The notes: generated by a model from the sequence alone, not told the origin. A stretch of 64,000 bases of DNA from Lysobacter sp. BMK333-48F3 (GCF_019733395.1 NZ_JAIHOO010000001.1:1240001-1304000), one strand, 5' to 3'; positions 28,738 through 39,094 are shown, numbered from the stretch's first letter. Program-made: numbers and translations.

Positions 28738-31700
28738 TCAGTGCCCCGGGCCGCGCAGGAACCTGGCCATCGACATGTCGCGGCCGTTGCCGTTGCTCGG
28801 CGCGGGCGGGGCGAATTCGGCGGCGATGTCGACGAAGCCGCGCATCACCGCGATCTCGCGCGGGGTGCGGTTGAGCGCGTCGCGCAAGTCCGGGTTGGCG
28901 CCGTGGCGCAGCAGGCGCTGGACCACCCGCAGCAGGCCGTGCAGCGCGGCCAGGTGCAGCGGACCGAAACCGCGCGGATCCTGCACGTCGAGTGAGGCGT
29001 CGTGGTCGAGCAGCAGCTCCAGGCCGGCGATCAGCACGTCCTCGTCGGCGGCGGTGCCCGGCTCGGCGCGCGCGCCGAGCAGCAACAGCAGCGGCGTCGC
29101 GCCGGCCGCGGACTGGTCGGCGTCGACGCCGGCCAGCAGCAAGGTGTCGAACAAGGCCACCAGGCGGCTGCGCTCGCGCGCGGTGAAGCCGTACATCGCC
29201 GCGCAATGCAGGGCCATGCGGCCCTGGGCGTCGCGCGCATGGACGTCGGCGCCGGCGGCGAGCAGGCGCGCGGCCAGGTCGGTCAGGCCCAGCGCGCAGG
29301 CCACCATCAACACGGTCAGGTCGCCCGGCAGGCGCTGCTCCAGCGACGCGCCGGCCGCGACCAGGCGGTCGACGATCTCGCCGTGGCGCATGCTGACCGC
29401 CGCCGACAGCGGGGTCGCGCCGGAATTGGCCGCGCGTTGCGGATCGGCGCCGCGCGCCAGCAGCAGGTCGACCACCGCGCGATGGCCGCCGCCGGCGGCG
29501 CGCAGCAAGGCGGTGCAGCCCTGGCTGTCGGGGGCGTCGACCGCCAGGCCCAGATCCAACAGGCGGCGCACCGCGTCGGCGTCGCCGACGATCGCCGCGG
29601 CCGGTACGTCGGCCTCGTGCAGGGCGCGCCGCGGCAGCGGCCAGCCGCGCCAATCCAGCCAGTCGGCCAGGTCGCGCCGGCCCGAGGCCAGGGCCACGCC
29701 GAGCGGGGTCTGGCCGTCGGCGGCGAGCAGGTCGGGCGCGGCGCCCTGCGCCACCAGGCGCTTGAGCATCGCCTCGCGGCCCAGCGCCGCGGCCAGGTGC
29801 AGCGCGCTCATGCCGTGGCTGTCGCGGGTATTGAGGTCGACGCCGGCGGCGAGCAGGCGTTCGAGCAGGCGGCTCCAGCCCAGGCGCACCGCGATCGCCA
29901 GCGGCGGATCGCCGGCCGGGGTCGGGGCGAACGCGTCGGCGCCGCGCTCGAGCAGGTCGAGGGCGAACTGTTCCAGGCCGCGGGTGGCCTGGTCGCCGGC
30001 CGAGCAGGTGCCGAGGAAGCGGCCCAGGCCGCCGCGGCCGGCCGGCGAAACGCCGTGGCGCAGCAGCGCCTGCAGCGCCGGCAAGGCTTCGACGCCGCGG
30101 CCGAGCAGAGCGAACAGCACGGTGTCGCCGTGTTCGTCGCGCACCGTCGGGTCGGCGCCCTGCGCCAACAGCCACTCGATCCGCTGCGCGGTCGGCACCG
30201 CGCCTTCGTCTTCGAACAACTGCGCGCCCAGTTCGATCGGGCTGAGCAGCTTGGCCAGCCCGGTCAGGTCGGCTTCGTGGCCGTCGCGCAGGCCGTCGCG
30301 CAGCAGCGCCGCCGGCATCCGGTCGACGATCACCCGCTCGCCCTCGCCGACCTCGCCGTCGCCCTCGCCGCTGACCGCGGCCGGCAACGGATAGGCGCGA
30401 TCGAGCGCGGCGACCAGCGACCAGCGCCCGGCCTCGGCGGCGCGGTCGACCGCGCGCTTGCCGTGGCGGTCGCGCAGTTCCGCGTCCAGGCCGAGATCGA
30501 GCAGGCGCACCACCAGCGGCGCCGAGGCGGTCTCGGCCTGGCAGGCCAGGATCAGCGCGCTGGCGCCGTCGGCGTCGACCGCCGCGGCCTCGGCGGCGCC
30601 GCCCTGCGGCAGGTGTTCGAGCAGCCGCTCCAGCACCGCCGGGCGGCCGCCGCGGGCGGCTTCCAGCAGCGGCGTGCGCTGTTGCAGGTCGATCGCGCGC
30701 GCATCGGCGCCGGCGGCGAGCAAAGCGGTGACGATGTCCAGATGGCCGGCGAACGCGGCCACGTGCAGGGCGCTGCGGCGCTGCGCGTCGCGCGCGTCGA
30801 TGCGCGCCTTGTGCTTGAGCAGCAACTGCACGCCGGCCGGATCGTCCTCGTCGGCGCCGGCGGCGGCGAGCAGGGCGGGCGTGCCGCCGGGCTGTTCGGC
30901 CTTGGCGCCGCGTTCGAGCAGGAACTTGGCCAGGCGCCAGTTGCCGCTAGCGCAGGCCACCCCGAGCGGGGTCAGGCCGTCGTCGTTGACAGGGTCCAGT
31001 TCGGCCTGGGCGTCGAACAGCAGCGCGGCGACGCCCGGGTCGGAGCTGCGCGCGGCATGGTGCAGCGGAGTATTGCCTTCGTGATCGGCCAGGCGCGGAT
31101 CGGCGCCGTTGGCGAGCAGGGTCATGACCGCGTCGGGGCGGCCGTGCCAGCTGTCGCGGGTCGCGGCCAGCAAGGGCGTGGTGCCCACGGCGACGGCGTT
31201 GAGGTCGACGCCCTTGGCGATCAGCGCGCGCAACAGGCGCAGGTCCGGCAGCACCGCCGCCAGCACCGGCAGGCTGCGACGGTCGCGGTCGTCGGCGGCC
31301 GGCAACGCGCGCACGTCGGCGCCCAGTTCGATCAGTTCCAGCGCGCGCTCGACCTTGCCGCCGCGCGCGGCGGCGTACAGCGCCGGCTCGAGCTCTTCGT
31401 CGAGCGCGGCGGCGGCGTCGGTCGCCGCGGCGCTGTCGAGTTCGGGCACGAATTCCACGCCGGGCAGGGCCTCGGCCGCGGGGATGCGCTGCAGCCACAG
31501 GTGCAGGGCCGGCGAGACCAGCGCCAGGGCGATGGCCAGGCCCCAGCGCAGGCCGGCGGAGACGATCAGCCCCGGCCAGGCCAGCACCAGCACCAGCCCG
31601 ACCAGGCCGGCGACGATCGCCGCCACGCCCAGGCCGCGCCAGGCGCCCAGATCGAGATCGGCCAGCCGGGCCCAGGCCGGCGCCAGCGGCGCGCCGTCGC

Positions 31701-32091
31701 GTTCGACCTCCTGGTACAGCGGCCACAGCCGCCACAGGCCGAGCAGGATCAGGCCGGCGACCGCGCTCAGGCCGAGCGCGGCCAGCAGCGAACCGGTCTG
31801 CAGCAGGGCGCTCAGCGGCCAGGCCACCAATGCGGCGGCGGCGACGGTCGCCCCGCCCCACAGCGCCGACAGGGCCAGCAGTTCCGGCTTCCAGCGCGGC
31901 GCGGCGTCGCGCCGGCCCCACAGCCGGGCGGCGATCGCGAACGCGGGTTGGGCCAGCGCGCCGCCGAGCAGGGCGATCAGCGCGCCGCCGAGGCCGCCGC
32001 CGAAGCCGGTGGCCAGGGCCAGCACCAGGCCGGCGCCGGCGGCGATGCCCAGGTCGCGGGAGGCGCTGCGCGCGGTCCGGGGCTCAGGCAT
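28738..32091 (-). CDS. Giant membrane-anchored ankyrin-repeat protein
   Basis: 1117 aa. The first ~235 residues hold about five or six hydrophobic segments (AAGAGLVLALATGFGGGLGG, ALWGGATVAAAALVAWPL, LGLSAVAGLILLGLWRLW, VAAIVAGLVGLVLVLAWPG, WGLAIALALVSPALHLWL). The rest is a long series of ankyrin units (GNTPLHHAAR, GMSALHLAAALGREAMLKRL, GFGPLHLAALHGLLRVVQRL) interrupted by stretches with fewer repeats. A cytoplasmic solenoid scaffold fixed to the inner membrane seems likely; partner unknown. Start ATG 32091 overlaps the stop of the YcgL gene by 8 bp, showing an operon; the frame is open upstream but without homology. Confidence 0.85.
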   Translation of the reverse strand: MPEPRTARSASRDLGIAAGAGLVLALATGFGGGLGGALIALLGGALAQPAFAIAARLWGRRDAAPRWKPELLALSALWGGATVAAAALVAWPLSALLQTGSLLAALGLSAVAGLILLGLWRLWPLYQEVERDGAPLAPAWARLADLDLGAWRGLGVAAIVAGLVGLVLVLAWPGLIVSAGLRWGLAIALALVSPALHLWLQRIPAAEALPGVEFVPELDSAAATDAAAALDEELEPALYAAARGGKVERALELIELGADVRALPAADDRDRRSLPVLAAVLPDLRLLRALIAKGVDLNAVAVGTTPLLAATRDSWHGRPDAVMTLLANGADPRLADHEGNTPLHHAARSSDPGVAALLFDAQAELDPVNDDGLTPLGVACASGNWRLAKFLLERGAKAEQPGGTPALLAAAGADEDDPAGVQLLLKHKARIDARDAQRRSALHVAAFAGHLDIVTALLAAGADARAIDLQQRTPLLEAARGGRPAVLERLLEHLPQGGAAEAAAVDADGASALILACQAETASAPLVVRLLDLGLDAELRDRHGKRAVDRAAEAGRWSLVAALDRAYPLPAAVSGEGDGEVGEGERVIVDRMPAALLRDGLRDGHEADLTGLAKLLSPIELGAQLFEDEGAVPTAQRIEWLLAQGADPTVRDEHGDTVLFALLGRGVEALPALQALLRHGVSPAGRGGLGRFLGTCSAGDQATRGLEQFALDLLERGADAFAPTPAGDPPLAIAVRLGWSRLLERLLAAGVDLNTRDSHGMSALHLAAALGREAMLKRLVAQGAAPDLLAADGQTPLGVALASGRRDLADWLDWRGWPLPRRALHEADVPAAAIVGDADAVRRLLDLGLAVDAPDSQGCTALLRAAGGGHRAVVDLLLARGADPQRAANSGATPLSAAVSMRHGEIVDRLVAAGASLEQRLPGDLTVLMVACALGLTDLAARLLAAGADVHARDAQGRMALHCAAMYGFTARERSRLVALFDTLLLAGVDADQSAAGATPLLLLLGARAEPGTAADEDVLIAGLELLLDHDASLDVQDPRGFGPLHLAALHGLLRVVQRLLRHGANPDLRDALNRTPREIAVMRGFVDIAAEFAPPAPSNGNGRDMSMARFLRGPGH

Positions 32092-32341
32092 CGGGCGCGA
32101 CCGCACTGGCCAGGGTCGGCGGGAACTGGATGTGGAAACCTCGCGACTGCAGGTGCTCGCGCACGGTCGCCGCATCGGCGCGGGCCAGCTTGCGCTGCGC
32201 GCTCAACTCGACTTCGAGCACGAATTGCAGCGAGCCCAACTGCTCGCGCACCGGGTCGGGCAGGCGCGCGAAGTCGTCGCGCGCGCTCAGGAACACGTAG
32301 GTGTCTGCCTTGCGGAGACTTTTATAAACGTAGGCTTGCAT
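32084..32341 (-). CDS. YcgL-domain protein
   Basis: 85 aa, matching the YcgL family (UPF0745) with MQAYVYKSLRKADTYVFL at the N-terminus and QLGSLQFVLEVELSAQRKLARA in the middle. Function in other bacteria is not established. Its stop overlaps the start of the ankyrin gene by 8 bp, so the two are co-translated. Confidence 0.88.
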   Translation of the reverse strand: MQAYVYKSLRKADTYVFLSARDDFARLPDPVREQLGSLQFVLEVELSAQRKLARADAATVREHLQSRGFHIQFPPTLASAVAPDA

Positions 32342-32736
32342 GAAGGCGGGCGGTACGGCCGGGGGACGGGTGTTTCTGCGCCGCAGGGTGGGCTACAGCA
32401 TACCCGCCCGTCCGTGCCGCGCGTACTTCCGCGTTCAGCGCCGGGCGCAGGCCGGGATGGTAGGCCGACCGCAGGCGCCGTGGCGGCGGACCGGCGTCCG
32501 GCGAGTCGCCCGTGCATCGTCCCAGCCGTTCCGCGATCCGTCGCCCCGTCGGCCTGCTGCTGTCGTTCCCGTGCAGGCGGGCCGCACTTTGCTTCGGCGT
32601 AGCCGGATAGCCAGGGCTTTACCCAAGCATGGCGCTGAAGTCTCTGGATGCCCGCCTGCGCGGGCATGACGGGCTGGGAGAGACGCTGCGCAACCGACCT
32701 ACCGCCGTTCCCGCGGTTGGAAGATCGCGACCGCCC
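32342..32736. other. Gap between YcgL and cytochrome bd genes
   Basis: 395 bp with no credible gene. It contains a hairpin ATGCCCGC CTGC GCGGGCAT at 32648-32667, within CTCTGGATGCCCGCCTGCGC..., the core of a dispersed repeat seen in many Proteobacteria. The short frames here have no homology. The YcgL promoter should lie within it. Confidence 0.6.
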
Positions 32737-33741
32737 TCAGTGATACCCCGCGTCCGCCGCGATCTTGCCGCGGAACACCCGGTACGACCAATACGTGTAG
32801 CCCAGGATCGCCGGCAGCAGCACCACCAGGCCGGCCAGCACGAAGCCCTGCGAGGACGGCGGCGAGGCCGCGTCCCACAGCGACAGCCCGGGGACGATGT
32901 TCGGCCAGATGCCCAGGATCAGGCCGAGGAAGCCGAGCACGAAGAACGCCAGCGCATGCAGGAAGGGATGGCCGTCGCGGCCCTCGCGCATCACCGAACG
33001 CCACAGCGCCCAGGCGTTGGCGATCACCAGCAGGGGCACCGGGAACAGCCAGAGGAAATTCCCGCCCTCGAACCAGCGCGCCATGATCCGCGAGTCCAGG
33101 AACGGCAGCCATGCGCTGACCAGGCCGATGAACACCGCCACCACCAGCACCAGCGGCCGCGCCAGGGTGCGCGCGACCTGCTGCATGCGGCCCTCGGTCT
33201 TGAGGATCAGCCAGGTCGAGCCGAGCAGGGCGTAGCCGAACACCACCGCCGCGCCGGTCAGCATCGAGAACGGGCTGAACCAGTCGAACATGCCGCCGAC
33301 GTACTTGCCTTCCTGCAGCGGCATGCCTTCGACCACGGCGCCGAGGATCACCCCCTGGGCGAAGGCGCACAGCAGCGAGCCCAGCGCGAACGCCGCGCCC
33401 CAGGCCGGCTTGGAACGGCGCGCCTTGAAGCGAAATTCGAACGCCACGCCGCGGAACACCAGCGCGATCAGCATCAGCAACACCGGCAGGTACAGCGCCG
33501 ACAGCACCAGGGCGTAGGCCTTGGGAAACGCCGCCAGCAGGCCGGCGCCGCCGAGCACCAGCCAGGTCTCGTTGCCGTCCCAGATCGGCGCGGCGGTGTT
33601 CATCATGTGGTCGAGCTGGCCCTCGTCCTCGGCGAACGGCGCCAGGATCCCCAGGCCGAGCACGAAGCCGTCCAGCAGCACGTACATCAACACGCCGAAG
33701 CCGATCACGCCGAACCAGATCACCGGCAGCCAGTAGTCCAT
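32737..33741 (-). CDS. cydB: Cytochrome bd-type quinol oxidase subunit II
   Basis: 334 aa, about eight or nine membrane segments. PIWDGNETWLVLGGAGLLAAFPKAYALVLSALYLP, split over residues 50-85, is the conserved CydB/CioB block. Pairs with subunit I to reduce oxygen with quinol at the inner membrane. Thirty-one bp follow the subunit I stop, so the two are one operon. Confidence 0.94.
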   Translation of the reverse strand: MDYWLPVIWFGVIGFGVLMYVLLDGFVLGLGILAPFAEDEGQLDHMMNTAAPIWDGNETWLVLGGAGLLAAFPKAYALVLSALYLPVLLMLIALVFRGVAFEFRFKARRSKPAWGAAFALGSLLCAFAQGVILGAVVEGMPLQEGKYVGGMFDWFSPFSMLTGAAVVFGYALLGSTWLILKTEGRMQQVARTLARPLVLVVAVFIGLVSAWLPFLDSRIMARWFEGGNFLWLFPVPLLVIANAWALWRSVMREGRDGHPFLHALAFFVLGFLGLILGIWPNIVPGLSLWDAASPPSSQGFVLAGLVVLLPAILGYTYWSYRVFRGKIAADAGYH

Positions 33742-33772
33742 CGTCGTACTCCGTCTCGCTATGCGGCGGCGC

Positions 33773-35176
33773 TCAGGCGCCGGCCTCGCTGGATTCGTCC
33801 GGCACCGACAACGGCCGCGCCGGGGTGCGCTCGCCCTGCACCGTGCGCGGCGGCGGTTCGTGCGGATGCGGCCCCTTGGCCACCAACCGGAACAGGTAGC
33901 GGATACCGGCGCCGAACACGACCAGGTAGACCACCGCGAACACGATCAGCGAGCTGAGCACGCTCGCCGCCTCGACCGTCGGGCTGACCGCATCGGCGGT
34001 GCGCAGCAGGCCGTAGATCACGTAGGGCTGGCGGCCGATCTCGACCACGTACCAGCCGGCAAGCAGGGCGACGAAGCCGCTCAGGCTCAGCCAGCGCCAG
34101 CCGTGCAGGGCCAGGCGCGAGGCGTACAGCTTGCCGCGCCACAGCTGCCAGGCCGAGAACAGCGCCACCAGCAGCATCGCCACGCCCAGCCCGACCATGA
34201 CCCGGAACGCATAGAACACCGGCTTGACCGGCGGCCGCTCGCTGGCCGGCACCGACTTCAGCGGCTGGATCTCGCCGTCCAGGCTGTGGGTCAGGATCAG
34301 GCTGCCGAGCTTGGGAATGGCGATCTCGTAGTCGTTGCGTTCCTCGCGCTCGTTCGGCACCGCGAACACCACCAGCGGCACGCCCTCGCCGGCCGGCTTG
34401 GCTTCCCAGTGCGCCTCCATCGCCGCGACCTTGATCGGCTGGAATTCGCGCGCCTTCAGCCCGTGCAGATCGCCGACCAGCACCTGCGCCGGCACGGTGA
34501 TCGCGGCGAACACGGTCGCCGCCTTGAGCATGCGCTTGGCCGCGTCCACGTGCACGCCGCGCAGCAGATAGGACGCGGCCACGCCGCCGATCACGAAGCA
34601 GGTGGTGATGAACGCCGCCAGCACCATGTGCGCCAGCCGGTACGGGAACGAGGGGTTGAACACGATCGCCCACCAGTCGGCGGGTTCGAACACGCCGTCG
34701 ACGATCTTGTAGCCGGTCGGCGTCTGCATCCAGCTGTTCGCCGACAGGATCCAGAACGCCGAGATCAGCGTGCCCAGCGCGACCATGCAGGTGGCGAGGA
34801 AATGCATCTTCTCCTCGACCCGGTTCCAGCCGAACAGCATCACCCCGAGGAAGGTCGCCTCCAGGAAGAACGCGGTCAGCACCTCGTAGGACAGCAGCGG
34901 GCCGAGGATGTTGCCGGCCTGTTCGCTGAGCACCGCCCAGTTGGTGCCGAACTGGAAGCTCATGACGATGCCGGACACCACGCCCATGCCGAAGGACACG
35001 GCGAAGATCTTGGTCCAGAAGAAATACAGGTCGCGCCAACCGGTGTCGCGGGTGCGCAGCCAGCGCCATTCCACGAACGCCAGCCAGCTCGCCAGGCCGA
35101 TGGTGAAGGCGGGGAACAGGATATGGAACGAGACCACGAAGCCGAACTGGATCCGCGACAGCAACAGGGCGTCCAC
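33773..35176 (-). CDS. cydA: Cytochrome bd-type quinol oxidase subunit I, short Q-loop (CIO-type)
   Basis: 467 aa. FHILFPAFTIGLASWLAF carries the His for heme b595, GMGVVSGIVMSFQFGTNW and FFLEATFLGVMLFGWNRV are conserved CydA blocks. The quinol-binding loop (after GDLHGLKAREFQPIKVAAME) passes from VPASERPPVKPVFYAFRVMV directly to the next membrane segment, lacking the ~70-residue C-terminal part of the E. coli loop, as in cyanide-insensitive CioA. GTG start 35176 has GGAGG 7 bp upstream; the frame is open further upstream with no homology. Confidence 0.93.
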   Translation of the reverse strand: MDALLLSRIQFGFVVSFHILFPAFTIGLASWLAFVEWRWLRTRDTGWRDLYFFWTKIFAVSFGMGVVSGIVMSFQFGTNWAVLSEQAGNILGPLLSYEVLTAFFLEATFLGVMLFGWNRVEEKMHFLATCMVALGTLISAFWILSANSWMQTPTGYKIVDGVFEPADWWAIVFNPSFPYRLAHMVLAAFITTCFVIGGVAASYLLRGVHVDAAKRMLKAATVFAAITVPAQVLVGDLHGLKAREFQPIKVAAMEAHWEAKPAGEGVPLVVFAVPNEREERNDYEIAIPKLGSLILTHSLDGEIQPLKSVPASERPPVKPVFYAFRVMVGLGVAMLLVALFSAWQLWRGKLYASRLALHGWRWLSLSGFVALLAGWYVVEIGRQPYVIYGLLRTADAVSPTVEAASVLSSLIVFAVVYLVVFGAGIRYLFRLVAKGPHPHEPPPRTVQGERTPARPLSVPDESSEAGA

Positions 35177-35644
35177 GCGCTTGCCTCCACGGCGCGATGG
35201 TGCGCCGGCCGGGTCATATTGCGTCGCAGCACGCGACCGCGACGGCGGCTTGCCGGAACCACATAAACCGCAAAGCCGGTGAGCGCAGCGTGGTGAGGGT
35301 CCATCCCAGGCCCGCGCCCGAACCGCAAACACCGCCGCCGCAAGGCCCGCACCGACAGCCACCCGCCGCCCCGCCGCAGCGCCGACCGTTAGCGTCCCTG
35401 CGACAAACCGCAGCACGCCCGCGCGAACGAATTTCGCCCCGGCACCCGCCCCTCGCCCGAGTTTTGCGCAAACCCGCTGGCGGCCCAAATCCCCGATTCC
35501 GCAAATCCGCCGCCCCGGCTTTTGCTCCTACCCATTCCCCATTCCCCATTCCCGGCGCCCCACCGTGACCAACGGCCGACCCGTCCGCCGCCCCCCGGCT
35601 GCTACCCTGCGCACACTTTTGTCCCACGCCCCAGAGCCCGCTCC
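35177..35644. other. Divergent gap between cytochrome bd and S9 peptidase genes
   Basis: 468 bp. Contains both start regions but no promoter I can defend. Around 35528-35551 is CCCATTCCCCATTCCCCATT, a three-copy tandem of a 7-8 bp word that recurs inverted at 55103-55137. Confidence 0.5.
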
Positions 35645-38014
35645 ATGCGCATTTCCTTCGCCACGCTCGCCGCGCTGCCCTGCGCCCTGCTCGCCACCGC
35701 CGCGTTCGCCCAGAGCGCGCCGTTGACCCTGGCCGACACCATGGCCAACCCGGACTGGATCGGCGCCCCGGTCGAGGCCGCCTGGTGGGCCTGGGACGGC
35801 CAGCGCGTGCAGTACCAGCTCAAGCGCGACGATTCGATCGTCCGCGACACCTGGCAGGCCGGTGCCGGCGGCGGCGCGCCGCAGCGGGTCGACGGCGCGG
35901 CGCGCGCCGAACTCGATGCCGCCGCCCCGGTCTACGACGCCCAGCGCACGCGCATGGCCTTCGTCCGCAACGGCGACGTGTTCGTGCGCGATCTGCGCAG
36001 CGGCGCGCTGACCCAGGTCACCCGCAGCAACGACACCGAGGCGCGGCCGCAGTTCGGCCGCGACGGCAACCTGGTGTTCCGGGTCGACAACCAGTGGTAC
36101 CAGTGGCGCGCCGGCCAGGGCGTGAGCCAGGCCGCGCAGGTGCGCGCCGAAAACGATCCGGCCAAGGCGCCCAAGGCCGACGCGCTGCGCGATTTCCAAC
36201 TGGCGACCATCGACACCCTGCGCAACGACCGCGCCCAGCGCGAGGCCGCGCGCGAACAGGACGAGGCCTGGCGCCGCGCCGACGCCAGCCGCGCGCCCAA
36301 GCCGGCCTACCTCGGCGACGAAGTCGAGATCGCCGACAGCGCGCTGTCGCCGGACGCGCGCTACCTGCTGGTGGTGACCCAGGCCAAGAAGGGCGACGCC
36401 GGCCAGGGCGGCAAGATGCCCAAGTACGTGACCGAATCGGGCTACGAGGAATTCGAGGAAGTGCGCACCCGGGTCGGCCGCAACGAACCGCTGGCGCAGA
36501 AGCTGTGGCTGGTCGACGTCGCCAACGCCAAGGCCAGCGAACTCAAGTTCGACGCGCTGCCGGGCATCGCCGTCGACCCGCTGGCGGCGCTGCGCAAGGC
36601 CGCCAAGCAGGAGCCGCTCAAGGGCGACCGTCCGGTGCGGGTGGAAACCGACGGCGACGGCAGCGGCGTGTCGATCCGCTGGAGCGACGACGGCCGCCAG
36701 GCCGCGGTGTTGATCCGCGCGATCGACAACAAGGACCGCTGGCTGGCCTCGGTCGACCTGGCCCAGGCCAAACTGCAGACCCGCCACCGCCTCACCGATC
36801 CGGCCTGGATCGGCTGGAACTTCAACGACTTCGGCTGGACTGCGGACGGCGCGCTGTGGCTGCTGTCGGAACAGAGCGGCTATTCGCACCTCTACCTCAG
36901 CGACGGCGGCGCGCCGCGCGCGCTGACCTCGGGCCAGTGGGAGGTCTCCGAGCCGCGTCTGTCCGCCGACGGCAAGAGCTTCTATTTCCTGTGCAACCGC
37001 AAGTGGCCGGGCGACTACGAAGTCTGCGCGGTCGACCGCAACGGCGGCGCCGTGCGCGAGGTCACCGCGCTGGACGGGGTGGAGAATTTCGCCCTGTCGC
37101 CGGACGGGCGCAAGCTGCTGGTGCGCTACTCCGACAGCTACCTGCCGCCGCAGTTGGCGGTGGTCGGCAGCGACGGCGAAGGCCTGGTCAAGCTCACCGA
37201 CACCCGCAAGGACGCGTTCAAGGCGCGCGAGTGGATCCGTCCCGAGTACGTGCAGATCCCGTCCAAGCACGGCGCCGGCACGGTCTGGGGCAAGTACTAC
37301 GGGCCCAAGACGGTCGAGCCGGGCAAGAAGTACCCGGTGGTGATGTTCGTCCACGGCGCCGGTTACCTGCAGAACGTCAGCGCGCGCTATCCGAACTACT
37401 TCCGCGAGCAGATGTTCCACAACCTGCTGGTGAACGAAGGCTACATCGTGCTCGACCTGGACTACCGCGCCTCGGAAGGCTACGGCCGCGACTGGCGCAC
37501 GGCGATCTACCGGCAGATGGGCCATCCAGAGCTCGAGGACTACCTGGACGGCCTGGATTGGCTGGTCGCCAACAAGCAGGGCGACCGCGACCGCGCCGGC
37601 ATCTACGGCGGTTCCTACGGCGGCTTCATGACCTTCATGGCGCTGTTCCGCAGCCCCGGCACGTTCAAGGCCGGCGCCGCGCTGCGCCCGGTCGCCGACT
37701 GGTCGCAGTACAACCACGAGTACACCTCGAACATCCTCAACACCCCGGAGCTCGATCCGCAGGCGTACAAGAAGTCCTCGCCGATCGAATACGCCGCCGG
37801 GCTCAAGGACAGCCTGCTGATCGCCCACGGCATGATCGACGACAACGTGTTCTTCAAGGACTCGGTGATGATGACCCAGAAGCTGATCGAGCTGCGCAAG
37901 GACAAGTGGGAGATCGCCCCCTATCCGCTGGAGCGCCACGGCTTCGTCCATCCGGACGCCTGGTACGACGAGTACCGGCGCATCCACGAGCTATTCAATC
38001 GCACGCTGAAGTGA
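35645..38014 (+). CDS. Secreted S9-family prolyl oligopeptidase-like peptidase
   Basis: 789 aa. Signal peptide of about 22 residues (LAALPCALLATAAFAQS), then a beta-propeller region and a C-terminal alpha/beta hydrolase domain. Catalytic Ser in GIYGGSYGGFMTFM, Asp in HGMIDDNVFF and His in ERHGFVHPD. Likely cleaves peptides in the periplasm. ATG 35645 starts right at the signal peptide; the longer upstream frame runs through a dispersed repeat. A second, different S9 peptidase lies at 52.4 kb. Confidence 0.92.
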   Translation: MRISFATLAALPCALLATAAFAQSAPLTLADTMANPDWIGAPVEAAWWAWDGQRVQYQLKRDDSIVRDTWQAGAGGGAPQRVDGAARAELDAAAPVYDAQRTRMAFVRNGDVFVRDLRSGALTQVTRSNDTEARPQFGRDGNLVFRVDNQWYQWRAGQGVSQAAQVRAENDPAKAPKADALRDFQLATIDTLRNDRAQREAAREQDEAWRRADASRAPKPAYLGDEVEIADSALSPDARYLLVVTQAKKGDAGQGGKMPKYVTESGYEEFEEVRTRVGRNEPLAQKLWLVDVANAKASELKFDALPGIAVDPLAALRKAAKQEPLKGDRPVRVETDGDGSGVSIRWSDDGRQAAVLIRAIDNKDRWLASVDLAQAKLQTRHRLTDPAWIGWNFNDFGWTADGALWLLSEQSGYSHLYLSDGGAPRALTSGQWEVSEPRLSADGKSFYFLCNRKWPGDYEVCAVDRNGGAVREVTALDGVENFALSPDGRKLLVRYSDSYLPPQLAVVGSDGEGLVKLTDTRKDAFKAREWIRPEYVQIPSKHGAGTVWGKYYGPKTVEPGKKYPVVMFVHGAGYLQNVSARYPNYFREQMFHNLLVNEGYIVLDLDYRASEGYGRDWRTAIYRQMGHPELEDYLDGLDWLVANKQGDRDRAGIYGGSYGGFMTFMALFRSPGTFKAGAALRPVADWSQYNHEYTSNILNTPELDPQAYKKSSPIEYAAGLKDSLLIAHGMIDDNVFFKDSVMMTQKLIELRKDKWEIAPYPLERHGFVHPDAWYDEYRRIHELFNRTLK

Positions 38015-38191
38015 GCGCGGCCGGGACGGAGGAACGGGCGGCGAGCGGAAGCCGGGATCCCGCCCGCGCCCGTTGCCCGTTCCTCGTCGCCCGCCGCTCG
38101 CCTCTCGGCCAGCGGCGCCTGCGACCGAACGCCGCAGCGGCCGCCTGACCCAAATCAAATCCGCGCCGGCCGACGCCGCTAGAATGCGCGG
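38015..38191. repeat. Imperfect inverted repeat between S9 peptidase and hemF
   Basis: GGAGGAACGGGCGGCGAGCGG (from about 38029) is matched in inverted form by CCCGTTCCTCGTCGCCCGCCGCTCGC (from about 38076). It could act as an mRNA-end hairpin for the peptidase gene. The hemF start signals are downstream of it. Confidence 0.55.
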
Positions 38192-39091
38192 ATGAACGAT
38201 TTCGACCGCGTACGCGACTACCTCACCGGCCTGCAGGACCGCATCTGCGCCGCCATCGAACAGGCCGACGGCGGCGCCCGCTTCGTCGAAGACCGCTGGC
38301 AGCGCGCCGAAGGCGGCGGCGGCCGCACCCGCGTGCTGCGCGGCGGCAAGGTGTTCGAGCAGGCCGGGATCGGCTTCTCCGACGTGTCCGGCAGCAAGCT
38401 GCCGCCCTCGGCCAGCGCGGCGCGGCCGGAACTGGCCGGCGCCTCCTGGCGCGCGGTCGGGGTGTCGCTGGTGTTCCACCCGCACAACCCCTACCTGCCC
38501 ACCACCCACGCCAACGTGCGCCATTTCCGCGCGATGCGCGACGGCGAGACCGTGGCCTGGTGGTTCGGCGGCGGCTTCGACCTGACCCCGTTCTATCCCT
38601 TCGACGAAGACGTGCGCCACTGGCACCGCACGGCGCGCGCGCTGTGCGAGCCGTTCGGCGGCGAGGACCGGTACCAGGCGCACAAGCGCTGGTGCGACGA
38701 GTACTTCTTCCTCAAGCACCGCAACGAAACCCGCGGCGTCGGCGGCCTGTTCTTCGACGACCTGCACGACGATTTCGAACGCGACTTCGCCTATCAGCGC
38801 GCGGTCGGCGACGGCTTCCTCGACGCCTACCTGCCGCTGGTCGAACGCCGCCGCGACACGCCCTACGGCGAGCGCGAGCGCCAGTTCCAGCTGTACCGGC
38901 GCGGCCGCTACGTCGAATTCAACCTGGTCTTCGACCGCGGCACCCTGTTCGGCCTGCAGTCCGGCGGCCGCACCGAATCGATCCTGATGAGCCTGCCGCC
39001 GCTGGTGCGCTGGGAGTACGGCTTCCAGCCCGAAGCCGGCAGCGACGAAGCGCGGCTGGCGGAGTATCTGCTGCCGCGGGATTGGGCTTGA
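38192..39091 (+). CDS. hemF: Oxygen-dependent coproporphyrinogen III oxidase
   Basis: 299 aa, typical length. [51 protein letters not shown] and the [35 protein letters not shown] block are diagnostic. Carries out the aerobic decarboxylation of coproporphyrinogen III to protoporphyrinogen IX in heme synthesis. Cytoplasmic, transcribed alone. Confidence 0.97.
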   Translation: MNDFDRVRDYLTGLQDRICAAIEQADGGARFVEDRWQRAEGGGGRTRVLRGGKVFEQAGIGFSDVSGSKLPPSASAARPELAGASWRAVGVSLVFHPHNPYLPTTHANVRHFRAMRDGETVAWWFGGGFDLTPFYPFDEDVRHWHRTARALCEPFGGEDRYQAHKRWCDEYFFLKHRNETRGVGGLFFDDLHDDFERDFAYQRAVGDGFLDAYLPLVERRRDTPYGERERQFQLYRRGRYVEFNLVFDRGTLFGLQSGGRTESILMSLPPLVRWEYGFQPEAGSDEARLAEYLLPRDWA

Positions 39092-39094
39092 AGC

